NCBI RefSeq assembly: GCF_036324505.1
Contig: NC_086366.1
Coordinates: 14,549,427-14,613,426 of the forward strand
DNA from: Eleginops maclovinus
Taxonomy: Eukaryota; Chordata; Actinopteri; Perciformes; Eleginopidae
DNA length: 64,000 bases
Direction of reading: 5' to 3'
Positions 45,080-56,976 of the stretch are shown here, one piece after another (within the stretch, counting starts at the first letter, position 1; each line of letters starts with the position of its first letter). Below the pieces are notes generated by a model that ran no database searches, was not told the origin of the DNA, and worked only from the letters and a program-made list of their open reading frames with translations. Made by a program: the position numbers and the translations under genes.

Positions 45080-45091
45080 CGACGTGCTCAT
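45080..45091 (-). CDS. schip1: Candidate first coding exon B of schip1 (MSTS)
   Basis: ATG AGC ACG TCG followed by a strong GTAAGG donor, phase 0, would join the DYREDG exon. It lies at the lower edge of a CpG-rich stretch (about 45080-45680). An in-frame stop lies nine codons above the ATG, so this is the first Met. It competes with the candidate at 46044-46052; short N-termini make the choice uncertain. Confidence 0.35.
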
Positions 45092-45628
45092 CAAACGCCC
45101 TGGATCACCACACGGTCACCAGTCCCTGTGGTTTGTGAGCCAACCTGTCATCCTGGCTTTCTCACCCTTTAAGTGCTATAAACCCCCGATTCTGGCAGCA
45201 GGAGCAGGAAGAACGCTAAATGAAAGCAGCGGAGTATCCGAGCTGCGATCGCGTTTCAAATCTCGGTCAGCGATCCTCCTTTTTGAACTGTTATCCCAAT
45301 TTGTGCAGCCTCTAAAACAAGCGCTTGTTTTCCAGATAGAATCGCGTCAATACATGACGGACACATGGGCCCGATTATAATAATGTAATCATTTAAAGTG
45401 TGTGCGTATGAGAGAGAGCGGAAGGCGCTGCAAGGCGGCAGGCTGGAGCTGTAAAGCTGATCCGCTGCGGGATTAACGCGCAGCCAGGCGGACCATACAG
45501 GCTGGATTTGGCCACGAAATACATGCAAATTGACAGCTGCACAGACCCCCACCCCGCAGCCGGGCGGGTGTCTGGGGGGCGTTTAATTTATGTCAAAGAC
45601 TACCCTCGCAACTCTTCCCGTTGTTCTC

Positions 45629-45907
45629 TAGGTGGTTTGCAAGGGGGTATCATAGCATACGCCCAGTCTTTGCGTGCGTCGAGCGTAGACTAGCCAACCC
45701 AAGTGGCCTTTCTACACCGATGACAGTTGCATGATTACATCTGTCAACATATTTGCTATCATGTTATTAATTGTTGACATTTGATTTGAAGGAAACAATA
45801 TAACAATTTGGTTAATACGCGCGAGTTTTCGAAATGTGGTCATTCATAGGCTACTTATATGATGTAATGTTCCCCAAAAAGTCCCAGGAGGCACCTGATA
45901 TCCCCCC
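45629..45907. repeat. Duplicated block, copy A (CpG-rich)
   Basis: About 279 bp, from TAGGTGGTTTGCAAGGGGG to GATATCCCCCC, that recurs at 48339-48610 in the same orientation with only scattered differences. It contains about ten CpGs. Its outer parts form an imperfect inverted match (GGGGGTATCA near the left, TGATATCCCCCC at the right). It lies inside the schip1 CpG-rich region between the two candidate first exons. Confidence 0.9.
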
Positions 45908-46043
45908 GGCAACAGCAGTGACAGAAACGCCTTAAAGCACACTATCACAGGGGGGCTGACACCCAATACAGCCGTGACCCCCTTATATTCACTATAGCCT
46001 GTTATCAACTCACCGCCTGCATTAACCTTACCGGGGTGACGAC

Positions 46044-46142
46044 CTAAAATATAGGATACTCACTGTCATCATCTTTGTAGCTTCCCCGTCGCGTCTCAAG
46101 ACATTGTAAAGTGTAAATCCCAGCTGTTAGACAACGGCTACG
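46044..46142 (-). CDS. schip1: Candidate first exon A of schip1 (MMT) with 5' UTR
   Basis: On the minus strand the sequence GCTACAAAGATGATGACA is followed by a GTGAGT donor. The in-frame product is only MMT before DYREDG (phase 0). The frame above it closes at a TAA 57 nt (19 codons) upstream of the first ATG. The sequence above it carries promoter-like elements (GC box near 46175-46184, inverted CCAAT at 46305-46309). Either this is a true first exon with a very short coding part, or it is non-coding. Confidence 0.3.
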   Translation of the reverse strand, partial: RSRCLTAGIYTLQCLETRRGSYKDDDSEYPIF

Positions 46143-46701
46143 CTGCTGACTTGTTTCACAGCAGCTTTATTTTAAGGGCGGGTGGCGGTGAGGCTGGCTT
46201 CGCTGGAGAAATTACAGAGAGCCGGTGGACAATTCAGTACAGTCATCGCTCTGAGTGTGTAGCCTAGTCCGTCCACAGAGGAGACAACCGAGAAGTCCTG
46301 CCTGATTGGACAAAATAACGTTGATGTCTTTAAATCCCAGCAGGTCAACGCTTCTCCTCTGCTCACACACAGTGATGTCCAACCAGCAGTCCAGCCCGCA
46401 CTCTTTCGCTCCCACGTCAGCTGGAAAATTAATAAGCTGCAAGTAAAGTGCGCCCCATTACATTGTGGGCACGTTTCAGAGCTTTCAATCCGCCTTTATC
46501 ACTCAGTTACTATCTATAATATTATACCTAGAAACTTAAAACTAAGTGCACAAGAACCATGCTGCTGCTCCCCCGCTGGCACAGGCTCTCTGTATAACCC
46601 GGCTCTCTGTCGCAGCCTGCAGCTCTAAGGAGAAAGTGACGACGACAGAACACAACTAAAGCCCAACCTTCTGCACCCACTGACCTTGCAAATGACAGCG
46701 A

Positions 46702-46729
46702 CAGAGAGAAAGAGAACGAGAGAGAGGGA

Positions 46730-46792
<63 letters not shown>
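46702..46792. repeat. (AG)n microsatellite
   Basis: Imperfect AG/GGAG-rich start, then pure AG to about 46791, upstream of the schip1 CpG-rich region. A purine strand of this length can form triplex structures. Confidence 0.95.
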
Positions 46793-46793
<1 letters not shown>

Positions 46794-47873
46794 GAATTAT
46801 TAAAATATACATCTGGGTTCTGATTTTAGAATATTCCTAGACCTGGTTTCCATAAAACCTCAGGGACCCATGTTCTTATACAGTATTTGTTATTTGGCTT
46901 CACATATATCAAACAAAGGCTGTCATTGTCTTCTTAATCAGAGTTTAGTATCACTTTACAATTCATAATAGTATTCAATGCAACAGCCCTGCAAGGAATC
47001 CAGCCTGTCGGAAGGTTATAATGTTCAGATCTTTTCATTAATACTCAAAGATGTGTAGCCCCCACTGAAATCGTCCACAAAAGGGACATTTAAAGGTAAG
47101 CACATTATAGACACATTCTTATATTAAAAACACAACTTATTCTTCTACAAAAATATACATTTGTTCCAGAAAATAAGCAAAAAGTGCAAGTTCGTCAAAA
47201 TTCACCTACACATTAAATATCACGTATTTTTCGAGATTTGAATTAGATTACCAGAGCAGTAGGAATCCCCCACAGTGCAAGAGGAGAGCTCACTATCTCT
47301 ACAACAATCTATACACCATTAAAGGTTAGTTTCAACAGTACTGACACTCTGCCTGCCTAGCCAATACTATAGAGTTTTCTAATTATTTTTGGCAGCATTT
47401 TATAATCTCTAACTCAATGCAGCACAACAACACCACAAACTTCTGTTTGGAATTTTTTTATCAGCCCATCTCTGCACTTTGACAAAAGAAGAGAGGACAT
47501 TATAGGCTTTACATACAATCGATAAGACAGTCAGCTAAATAAGTATCAGTTAATGATGATTCATTGATCTTTTCAGCTATTTTTCCAAATGCCAAAAGAA
47601 TTACTGGTTCCAACTGCTCAAATGTGAAGTTGTGCTGCTTTTTTTTCGTCCTAATCAAAAAGAAAATGTAAAGACCTCACCTATGGCCCTGCAGTTTAAG
47701 GAGATGCTCAAGTTCAAAGATTATTCCAATAAGGAAGAAAAAAAATAATCAGATTGACTTCAAATGTATTGTTAATATATGAAAAATGTATTTTGATATT
47801 ATCTGCTAGTATTTTTATTTTTTGCTTTTTCTGGATGTAAACACTGTTGAAGACATATGAGCACGCACGCACC

Positions 47874-48002
<129 letters not shown>

Positions 48003-48338
48003 ATGACAGCTGCAGTGTTAGAGCTGTGGAGGGGTTAACACCAACATGGCATGATATCTTCATGTTGCATTCCGTTTCCTCTTGCAGCAGCTGGTAATTT
48101 ACATATTCCAACACTAAGATCAAGTTAAATGTTAGTGATAAACCAATCTCATCAACAGCAGGAGTAAAACATACTCCAAAGCATTTGTATAACAAGAGTT
48201 ATGATTAAGAACTGGATCTGTGTCTCTCGAATGGTAAGCAACACTTTTGGTAATGTAAAAGTGCTGCTTTGTTCTTCAGTGATATGCCTTTTTTCTTTAA
48301 CAAGAGTATGGACAGCACACATGGGGATCTCCCCAAAG

Positions 48339-48610
48339 TAGGTGGTTTGCAAGGGGGCATCATAGCATACGCCTAGTCTTTGTGTGCGTCGACACTAGCC
48401 AACCCAAGTGGCCTTTCTACACGGATGACAGCTGCATGATTACATCTGTCAACATATTGCTATCATGTAATTAATTGTTGACATTTGATTTTAAGGAAAC
48501 AATATAACAATTTGGATAATACGTGCACGTTTTCAAAATGTGGTCATTCATAGGCTACTTATATGATGTAATGTTCCCAAGAAGTCTCAGGAGGCACCTG
48601 ATATCCCCCC
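48339..48610. repeat. Duplicated block, copy B (CpG-depleted)
   Basis: The second copy of the 45629-45907 block, 2.7 kb further from schip1. Several differences are CpG to TpG or CpA (for example cgcgcgag becomes cgtgcacg), as expected for a copy outside the CpG island. AGTAGG occurs at both edges (48337-48342 and 48611-48616), a possible target duplication, though its last four bases are shared with copy A. Confidence 0.9.
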
Positions 48611-51600
48611 AGTAGGAGTTCAGCCCATTCCTACGACTTTCAATCCAAGCTGCCACTGCTTTAAACTCTCTTATCAGCCCTTAGACTGCTTCCCTCTGCA
48701 TTCTCTCCTCTATTCCCCAAAAATATGTGGTCATAGTGAAATAAAGTGAAGAGTTGTTAAGTTAACTGAAGACTTTTATGGAGGATAAGCTTGGGTTATT
48801 ATCTTCTAGACAATGTGAGGAGTTCTACTTCATATGCCCACCAGGCAATTAATTTATCATTAACTTGTCAACAGGAGGCCAATATTGTTTATGGCACTCT
48901 TGCACACATACAGGCATACGCAGTTTGTTTTCTTTGAAGTGTGCATTTCCAAAAAGTGTCAAAACTTCTGAAGACAGTTTTGACACGGCATCCTTCCCCT
49001 CAGTGAGTTGTTCCACAAAACAATAAAAGGAGAAACAAGCTCGAAGTCAGGATCGCCTTATGAAGATGTTCATGATGTGTCACATCAAAGCTTTCTGACC
49101 CATGTCTTCATCACACCTGGAAGAAGAAGCGTGTGTTTTTGATTAAGGAGGTGGTCAACAAAAGTTCATCCTGTAACACTTCAGGCATCACCTGTTTTGG
49201 TGTGGCGTCTGTCAAACTGACATTCAGTGGGATTTACCGATCACAGAGGGTAAAATACCAAAGGAAAAACAGCCATGTCTAGTTTTACAGTATCTGGGAA
49301 AGCTTTGCTTTATCTGCCTGCCTAACAGTCCATCCACAGCAGCTATCTGGGAGGAATCACTGAAGGCCCATTACTGACAGAGAGATAAAGCCGGATAGAA
49401 GAAAGCCCCTCAGATAATACCAAAAAGTCAGAGAACATCTTCCTCTGCTTAAATCTATCTCAGATGTGTTTAAAAAACAGCGAGCATCTTGTCAGTTGGT
49501 GGGAAATTGAAACTGTCTCTGCCTTGTCAAGAACTCACCAACTCTAACGGTGAGACACCAAAAGTGACCTTGGAGGATTCTCCCTCTCACATGCCCCCTC
49601 TCCCTCTCTCTTTCCAAGGACCAAGGGGAAGATCTCACCTTGAAATAAGTCTCGGACAGAACCAGAAGACAGAAAATGAAGCATCAGAAACATGACTGTG
49701 CTACAAGCCCAGACCTGCAGATGGGAAATGTCCTGCCTGGTTATGTGAGACGCGGAGCCACAAGAGGCCAGAAAATAGTCTCAATACCCAGGTCTATCAC
49801 CATGTCATGTCTTTTCAGACTAAGAAGAAGCAATCCTGGCTGTCATGAAATAATTCCCTATACTTCACAGCATATATTTATAATATATCCCCTAAACACT
49901 TCCCATTATGAATTACCTAAAGCTAAGCCAAGATTCCTATGGACTATGTTATGTATCATTAATTGTAGGTCACTTCTATCTCATCAGGTCAAAACTACAG
50001 TATTTGATCAACAATGGAGAAAATAACGTTTTGTATTTAATAATCAGATCATAAGAAAATCACATAAAAAAACTGGTTTTGCAATTATGAGTTCCTTCAG
50101 TATTTTCGAAAATGACCTGAAACACCCAGCCATATTGAATTAAAAGGACATAATCCCAGTATATCTATATTATATCATATTGCCAATCCTATGTAACATA
50201 TACCTTTTTCCCATATGTGCCGCAACATGAACACAAGTGCCACACAAAGTAGTCTGTGCCTTGAGAATGCAGCAGCAGGATGCAGCCTGTGTGATGATGA
50301 ATGGAGATGTCAGATGGCCACAATGGGGGTCGACTCCTTAACTGGACGACTGACCTGTCGTTCTAAATAGAAAGGTTAGCCAAATGGTTGGGACCGGCCA
50401 TCAGTCTTTCTTTCTAAGCACAATGATGATTTATTCCATTCAAATCACTGAGTGAGTGAAGAGCAGCACAACAAAGAGGAGTATGTGTCGGTTATGGGTG
50501 TTTCTCATTTCCAAGGCAATTATATGCATGTATGTGTGCAAGCACCGGCATGTGTATGTATATTTTGGGTCTGATATGTTCATGGACTACGATGCATAAC
50601 ATAGTTTTTGTAATTGTGTTTACACACTCTGATGAACCCCATGCAGCGCTTGTATTGGATTGCATTACTAATACCTAGCTGTAATATATTGATCTTCCCT
50701 TCCATACTGTATATCCTGCCAACAATTTCACTTGCTAACGAAGTGTGAAATGAATTGTGAGACAAACATCTTGCCCAATGTATATACAAGCACTCACAGC
50801 TATTACATTGATTTGAATGTGAAGCACGTCTGTATCCTGTCTGCAGTATAGTGCATGTGTACAGATTGTGGCCCAATAAGGACAGACCCAGACAAATTTA
50901 CTTAAATAGCTTAGTTTATAGGAGCTAAATTGTTCATTCAGTCAAGGTTCACACAGCTTTGAAAAAATCTAAAAGCGTTATATCAAAACTAACAATTACA
51001 GAAAAGAGAAGAATATGTACATATTGCTGTAACCATAAGGAAATTGAGAGTGGTAAACAACAACATTAAATGTGATAAAGGAGGAGGTAATAGTATCACC
51101 GAGGGGTAGGAGAACAGTAGTGATGAAGAAGTCTAAGAAGATGAAGGTTAATGTTAATGATAATGTAGACAATCACTACAGAAATCAGAGTGAATATAAC
51201 CGTGCTTGTGCTGATGACAATTATAGTTTCTGAGTCTACAGTTATGAGTAAGCGGATGATAACAATAACAAGCAAAACCAATATGGGCTGGAATCATATA
51301 AATACATACAGTCGAGAAAATAAAAAAGCAGAAGCATTTTTGGCTACAGTTAGCAGTTGAGAGATCTTTAAGGAAAATGTTAAATCCAACACTGCATGCC
51401 AGACCAGATCTCCTCAGGGAGACTGAAACCAGCAGAGTTTGAAAAAGTCAGCCAAGTTGTTAATGAAGTAATGACCAGACTCACGCTGTGGAAGGAGATC
51501 TTAATCGCCTGCAAGAATGGAGGGCCAGGACTGAGTAGAGTACCCATTTGGTCCATGCAGCACACTAATGCTAATTAGAGCAAAAGAAGGGAAGGTTTGT

Positions 51601-54600
51601 AATCTGTGTAATTAGCCCAGCCTACAGAGGCGTCCTGTGGGGCTGAGGAGAGATTCAGGCCTGGGACAGTGTGATTTTACAACTGTGTATGAGACACATT
51701 AGTCTTGACTCACTGCCTTAGTCACAGCGGCAGTCTGCAGTAAAGGTTATGTTACGGCCAGAGTTGTATGTGGCAGCCACCATTAAGTCATGTGTAAAGA
51801 TCTTTTCATGTAGGCAGAGACCTGAGGGTTTATGTAATGTTCATAGTGAGATTTGTGACACTTCTATAAAATGTTCAAACTTTAGATCAATTTTAAGTCA
51901 GACCTTTTTTCTCCTCCTCTCACTGCTCTTTGCTTTTCCTATATTCTATTTCTCTCTCGTCTTTTTTCTTTCTGCAACATGGCACAAAAGATCCACTTTG
52001 GTTAAAGAGTCAAATATAGAGACAGAGACTCTGGGTGTGTGTCAGGTCCCATTCCCCAGTCTCTCAGCCTGCCTGGCACCCCTCCACGGCTGTTTCTGTG
52101 CCCTGTCAGCAGTACAGCCAAGCAGAGCTATGCATCCACCCTGCCCTGTGCACAGCTCAACGCGTGCAGTGCGCAGATGTCCACACAATTTACTGCCCAC
52201 ACCAAATTGGATCACTTCTCTGGTGTTTTGAGCAGGCGTTGTGCCTTCTGTTTTCCACCTTCTCTCATAAATGACTTAACATCCAGAAACTGGGGGGAAA
52301 GAGAGAGAATGGAGGCAGTGGGAGTTGATTTAAGAAGAAAATTAAACCTGGAAGGGGCTGAGTGAGATGGAAATCAAAAAGATAACTAGTGGATGGTTGT
52401 TGTGAAAAAAGGGGGTGGTTCCCTACTATCACAGCAAAGCCTTTTTTTTATACATACACACATACATGAAAACAAATGGAATGGAAATCCTAGAGTAGTC
52501 CTCAAGTTTGAGTACACGTCCAATATCGACACAACACTGATGATCTGCAGCTTACACAGTTTGACCTCAGAGGCAGCCGTGGAGTCTGCCAGTTCTCCAG
52601 GGTGCTGTCAAGGTCAAGCACAATCTGACATCGGATCAGCTGCGATATGACCAAGTGACAACTCCATTTTCTGATGTCGGCTGTGTAAAGATCATTACAG
52701 TAATAGTACAAAAAGAAACATGTGTGTGCCTGTGCTTTCTGAGTGCATGTGTGTGCGCATGTGAACCCTGAGGGATCCTGGCAGGTGGTAGCACACTGTC
52801 TAGATCAATTAATGATTCCTCCTGGACTGCTCAGGTGTGAGATACTACTGAAACACACTCAGACATGGCCTCTAAACTCATAATCGCATAGAAGGGAAGA
52901 AAAAAGGATACTTCAATCAAAAGAGTAACTGTGCCTTTGTTCCATTAGCAATCTTGCTGTTGTGTGTTATGAGGATGGAGATCAGCTTAATACATGGCAA
53001 CCATATCACAAACATGCACTTTATATAAAAAGTGTCACCACTTAAAAATAAAAAGGTTGTTTCCATCTTGGTAAATATTAAACCCATGTCACATTTTGTT
53101 TTTTCGAACCAGAGGTGACACAAGGGATGGTGGAGCAAAAACGCTAATAACTCAATTTTAAGTCATAAGGTAAGGTAGCCACGCCACTGAATACTTTAAT
53201 GTCAGGAAAATGTTTACTGAGGTACTTAATCAAGTGTGAAGTAGGGTCATTCCCTCATAGGCTTTACTTTTCAGAACCAGAGTTTGCTGCTTGAACACCA
53301 CGCATTGTTGTTGAAGTTTTGGAGAAGATTGAGCTAAATAGTGTGTGTATGGATGCAACATCTGGTTTCTGAGAACCTAAGTGTTCCCTCACTTAACCAA
53401 GACCACAGTACTACACGTGCCCTGAATACCAGCATAAGTTTAGTTTTTGCATGCAGAGTCATACAGTGTGGACCAGAGAGTTCCAGGGCTACTGTTGTGA
53501 TACTTGCTGTCACCTCTGGGCATCGCTGTCCAAAAGAAAAAAGGTTTTAATTTAGTTTATTAAAACAAGTGTTCTCCTTATCTTTTATGCATTTCGTTTT
53601 AGTCAGTTATATCTGCTATAATCATTAGCAGACCGCCACTGAGCAACTGCTTCATCCAATCAGGTTATTGGGCTGTACAGCGAACCATCTGCAATATTCG
53701 CCCTCTTTGTACATCACAGTAATTACAGAGAATTACCATGTGTTTCCAGCTGACTACGTTGGTTGTAGCTCCTCCATATGGATTTCCAATGCCCATTACT
53801 GCATCGGCATCTCACCTTCTTTTTGCTGTAAATTTAATCATTAAAGGATTTTTCAAAGTTTATCTCAGGAGAGTTTATTGTCTTTGAGAAGTTGTTTTCC
53901 AGAACACAATGCAAGTTAATATTTCTGAACTGGACTTCAATATAATCTTCTACTAAGTAATGTATTACATATACTGTAACCATATGTCCATGATATAGTT
54001 TACGTTTTAATCTCCTCTAATCTTTTCAATTTACAGGAATTAGATTGCTTTTCCTCTAATACAATAGTGTTTTTATTTGGCGAGTATCAGTACTGTTTCA
54101 ATCCTTTCAAGTAATAGCCTATCTTGTTGTTTTCATTGTTTTCTAAAAGCATGCACATTTAAAATAATTACCTACAATCTAATAATATGCACACATTTAA
54201 TTTACTTGCCTCCTTCAGCTTACTCCCAAAATTCCGCATTATGTATAAAGTAATACAACCACCAACTACCTGGTTTGCTGCCTTACAGGATAATATGTGC
54301 AACTTCTCTTGTTTTATATTCTAATCTGACAGTAATTTATTAAGTCTCCCAAAAGTGCTCCTTCCTTCAAGGCCAATGTTGAGCATTATGCTTTTTATGT
54401 TCTGATATTATTAGCTGTATTCTGGCACCCTGGATACTGTTCACTGTTCCTATTATATGTCCTTAATTTCCAAGGTGGGAAAACTCATTTTTATTTGCCG
54501 CCCTTTATTTTGATTGCCTTCTGAGTGTATATTAATCAGTTTCTGTCATTGATGAATTATTATCTTTGCAACAGTGGTTATTACCAGGCTTAATGATGTT

Positions 54601-55241
54601 GACATTCCCCTACAGGGAGTCATATAAATCCAACCGTCAATATTCTTTATTGCAATTACATATCTGATATACAATATGTATGCAACAGTTTCCCTCTTTC
54701 CTAAACATTCAATAATGTTTTTCTTTCTTTCAATTGTTTGTCTCTTACATATAAGAGATAACTTTATTTTTGGCAGGACTCACTGAAACTTTGGCTGTAT
54801 TGTACATGTGCATTTAGTACCACAAATATCCCTTAAAGTGAAGAAAACTCCCTGACTCTAAACTAGTATTGCAGCATATTCACAACCCTAATTTTGGAGA
54901 TTAGTTAAATAATGAATTAATTGGGGAGACAGTGGAGGAAATGAGATCCGATCATAGCAGTAAAATGCATAATAGCCTTCTTTTTTAAGTGGATTTTATA
55001 ATACAACAGTGATGATTAGAGCTAATCCATGACCACAGAGCATGGATAATGAAAGAATCAGTGAATAGATTGCCAGTTTGTACGAACGATGGTTTGGTTT
55101 CTGTAATTACATCTGTCATTGGTTAATAAAACCATTCAGCGAAGGCCAGGGTAAATACCAGACCCACCGGCACTGGCTTGGTCATTGCAGCTTTGCTATG
55201 TTAACTAACGGGATTGGTAAATCGGGTAATCAGAAAGATGC

Positions 55242-55272
55242 TTTGAATGAGATCCAGGAGATCTCATTCAAA
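55242..55272. repeat. Hairpin, 13-bp perfect arms
   Basis: TTTGAATGAGATC (55242-55254), CAGGA, then GATCTCATTCAAA (55260-55272). A further GAGATCTCA follows at about 55278. Confidence 0.93.
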
Positions 55273-55600
55273 AGCATGAGATCTCAATTAATCAATTAAA
55301 AGCCTGCTGAACCAGAGAGTTGTGCTGGATTTGTTTTTCTAAATTAAGACCAATTCATCCAATGGCACGTGCAGGAAATGTTACTCTGAGGTTTGAACAT
55401 TTTCTCGAGTGAAAAGCAAGAATGTACAAAAGGCAATCCAGCCTGAATTATTGATAGAGCCCTAATAGTAACCAGCCATCCCGACAAAGATGCATGCCCT
55501 GTCCAAAATCCCCTTGAACTTAACAGTGAAGGTGTCACCTCAGCCATTTTAGTACAGAATACACCCTGAGGGGGCCTTATAACCTCCATCATGATGAACA

Positions 55601-55615
55601 CCCCCCCCCCCCCCC
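55601..55615. repeat. Homopolymer C15
   Basis: Fifteen C in a row, so G15 on the minus strand. Confidence 0.97.
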
Positions 55616-55790
55616 GAACTACTCATGTGCCCCCTTTCCCATTTGTCACGCTCTTCCATTATTAGAGCTTGTCAATTCAACAATTGTGTGTCTTTTTTCG
55701 TCTTCACTGGCCCTGTTTTTCTCCCTTTTTACTCTTTTGTATTCTACATTCACCATCCCTCTTCATCTCTCTCCTCCAGGCTCTATGTGC

Positions 55791-55822
55791 CATCTCTGAT
55801 GCTCTATGCAGCATCAGAGATG
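55791..55822. repeat. Hairpin, 13-bp perfect arms
   Basis: CATCTCTGATGCT (55791-55803), CTATGC, then AGCATCAGAGATG (55810-55822). It lies inside an open plus-strand stretch bounded by tctcctccag and GGGTAAAT. Confidence 0.93.
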
Positions 55823-56785
55823 ATGTTGAAGAGGCTGGGAGGGTAAATAGGCATGAGGGCATCAAGCCCAAAGCTCCCTGGAAGAAATGGGCGAGGCATC
55901 ATCAGCAGAAAATTGAGAAAACCTCCCTGACAATAGGAATCAGACAGCAAATGGACCTTGCAATAGAGCTCGTGAATCATTCAAAGGCTAAACAGTAGAG
56001 TTGGACATTAATGTAGAATAGTGTGCATGCACGTGTCGATATCTGTGTGCATGGCTTTGCATCTTTGTGCTTCATTAAACACATCGCTAGCAAGTCCAAG
56101 AAAACAAGTGCAAGTAATGTAAAACAGTTTGAAATTCGCAACACTTAAATAGATTGTGATTGTTCTAATTTACGGAAAAGTCAGGTCACCGGAAGTTCAA
56201 GAGAGGAAGTTACTTATGATGCAATTCAGATAGATTAATAAGGCTTGAGAGAAGATGTTAATTAGCATTTCAGAGCATCTCTTGTTCATCAGTAAACACA
56301 CAAAATTATGGCTTTAGTCCTCTTATGTAGGAGGGTGAGATGAGGTAGGTGGTAAAGACAGCACAGGGCTGTGTTAGTTTTGTGTAAACATCCTGCAACT
56401 TTAATGGACTCTAACGTCCTTAGCAGGCCCCCCCTGCTAGTGACGGAGGTAAGAGAGGATGTGGGAGGCTTTCAGACCACTTTGCTCCTCTCAATCTGTC
56501 AATTTTGCCCCAGTTTTCCCTTCCTGCATCTCTCCTCTTCTTCCCATCTTCTTTCGGCTGAGCTCTACTCATGCATGTTATCACTAAGCTGGCAGCAGTG
56601 GGAGGCTACACAGGAATTCTTATGCCCGAAATGCTCCCCAGGTACCATCTAACCCTCCACCACTCCATCTCCATTTTCAATACCATCGTTCCACAGCTGT
56701 CTTCTTCTCTCTCTACTGTAACCATTATACCATAATCTCTGCCAGGCATCCAATGTGTGTGTGCCCTAACTACAGACTCTCTCTT

Positions 56786-56976
56786 CTCTTCTCCTCTCCT
56801 CTCCTCTCCTCTCCTCTCCTCTCCTCTCCTCTCCTCTCCTCTCCTCTCCTCTCCTCTCCTCCCCTCTTGTCTCATCTCCTCTACACCCCTCCCCTCCCCT
56901 CTCCTCTCCTCTCCTCTCCTCTCCTCTCCTCTCCTCTCCTCTCCTCTCCTCTCCTCTCCTCTCCTCTCCTCTCCCC
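56786..56976. repeat. (CTCCT)n pentanucleotide array
   Basis: About 190 bp in two blocks of CTCCT, split by a degenerate stretch (cccctcttgtctcatctcct and ctacacccctcccctc). It is an all-pyrimidine strand. Confidence 0.95.

Larger units (their letters stand above)
45080..46440 (-). promoter_or_regulatory. schip1: CpG-rich promoter region of schip1
   Basis: CpG-dense DNA stands out from the AT-rich surroundings (for example gcgatcgcg, cgcgcgag, gtcgcgtc). A GC box (gggcggg near 46177) and a CCAAT box in minus orientation (46305-46309) lie above candidate exon A. No TATA box is seen there. This fits a CpG-island promoter for a neuronal scaffold gene. It contains copy A of a 279-bp duplicated block. 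Confidence 0.5.
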
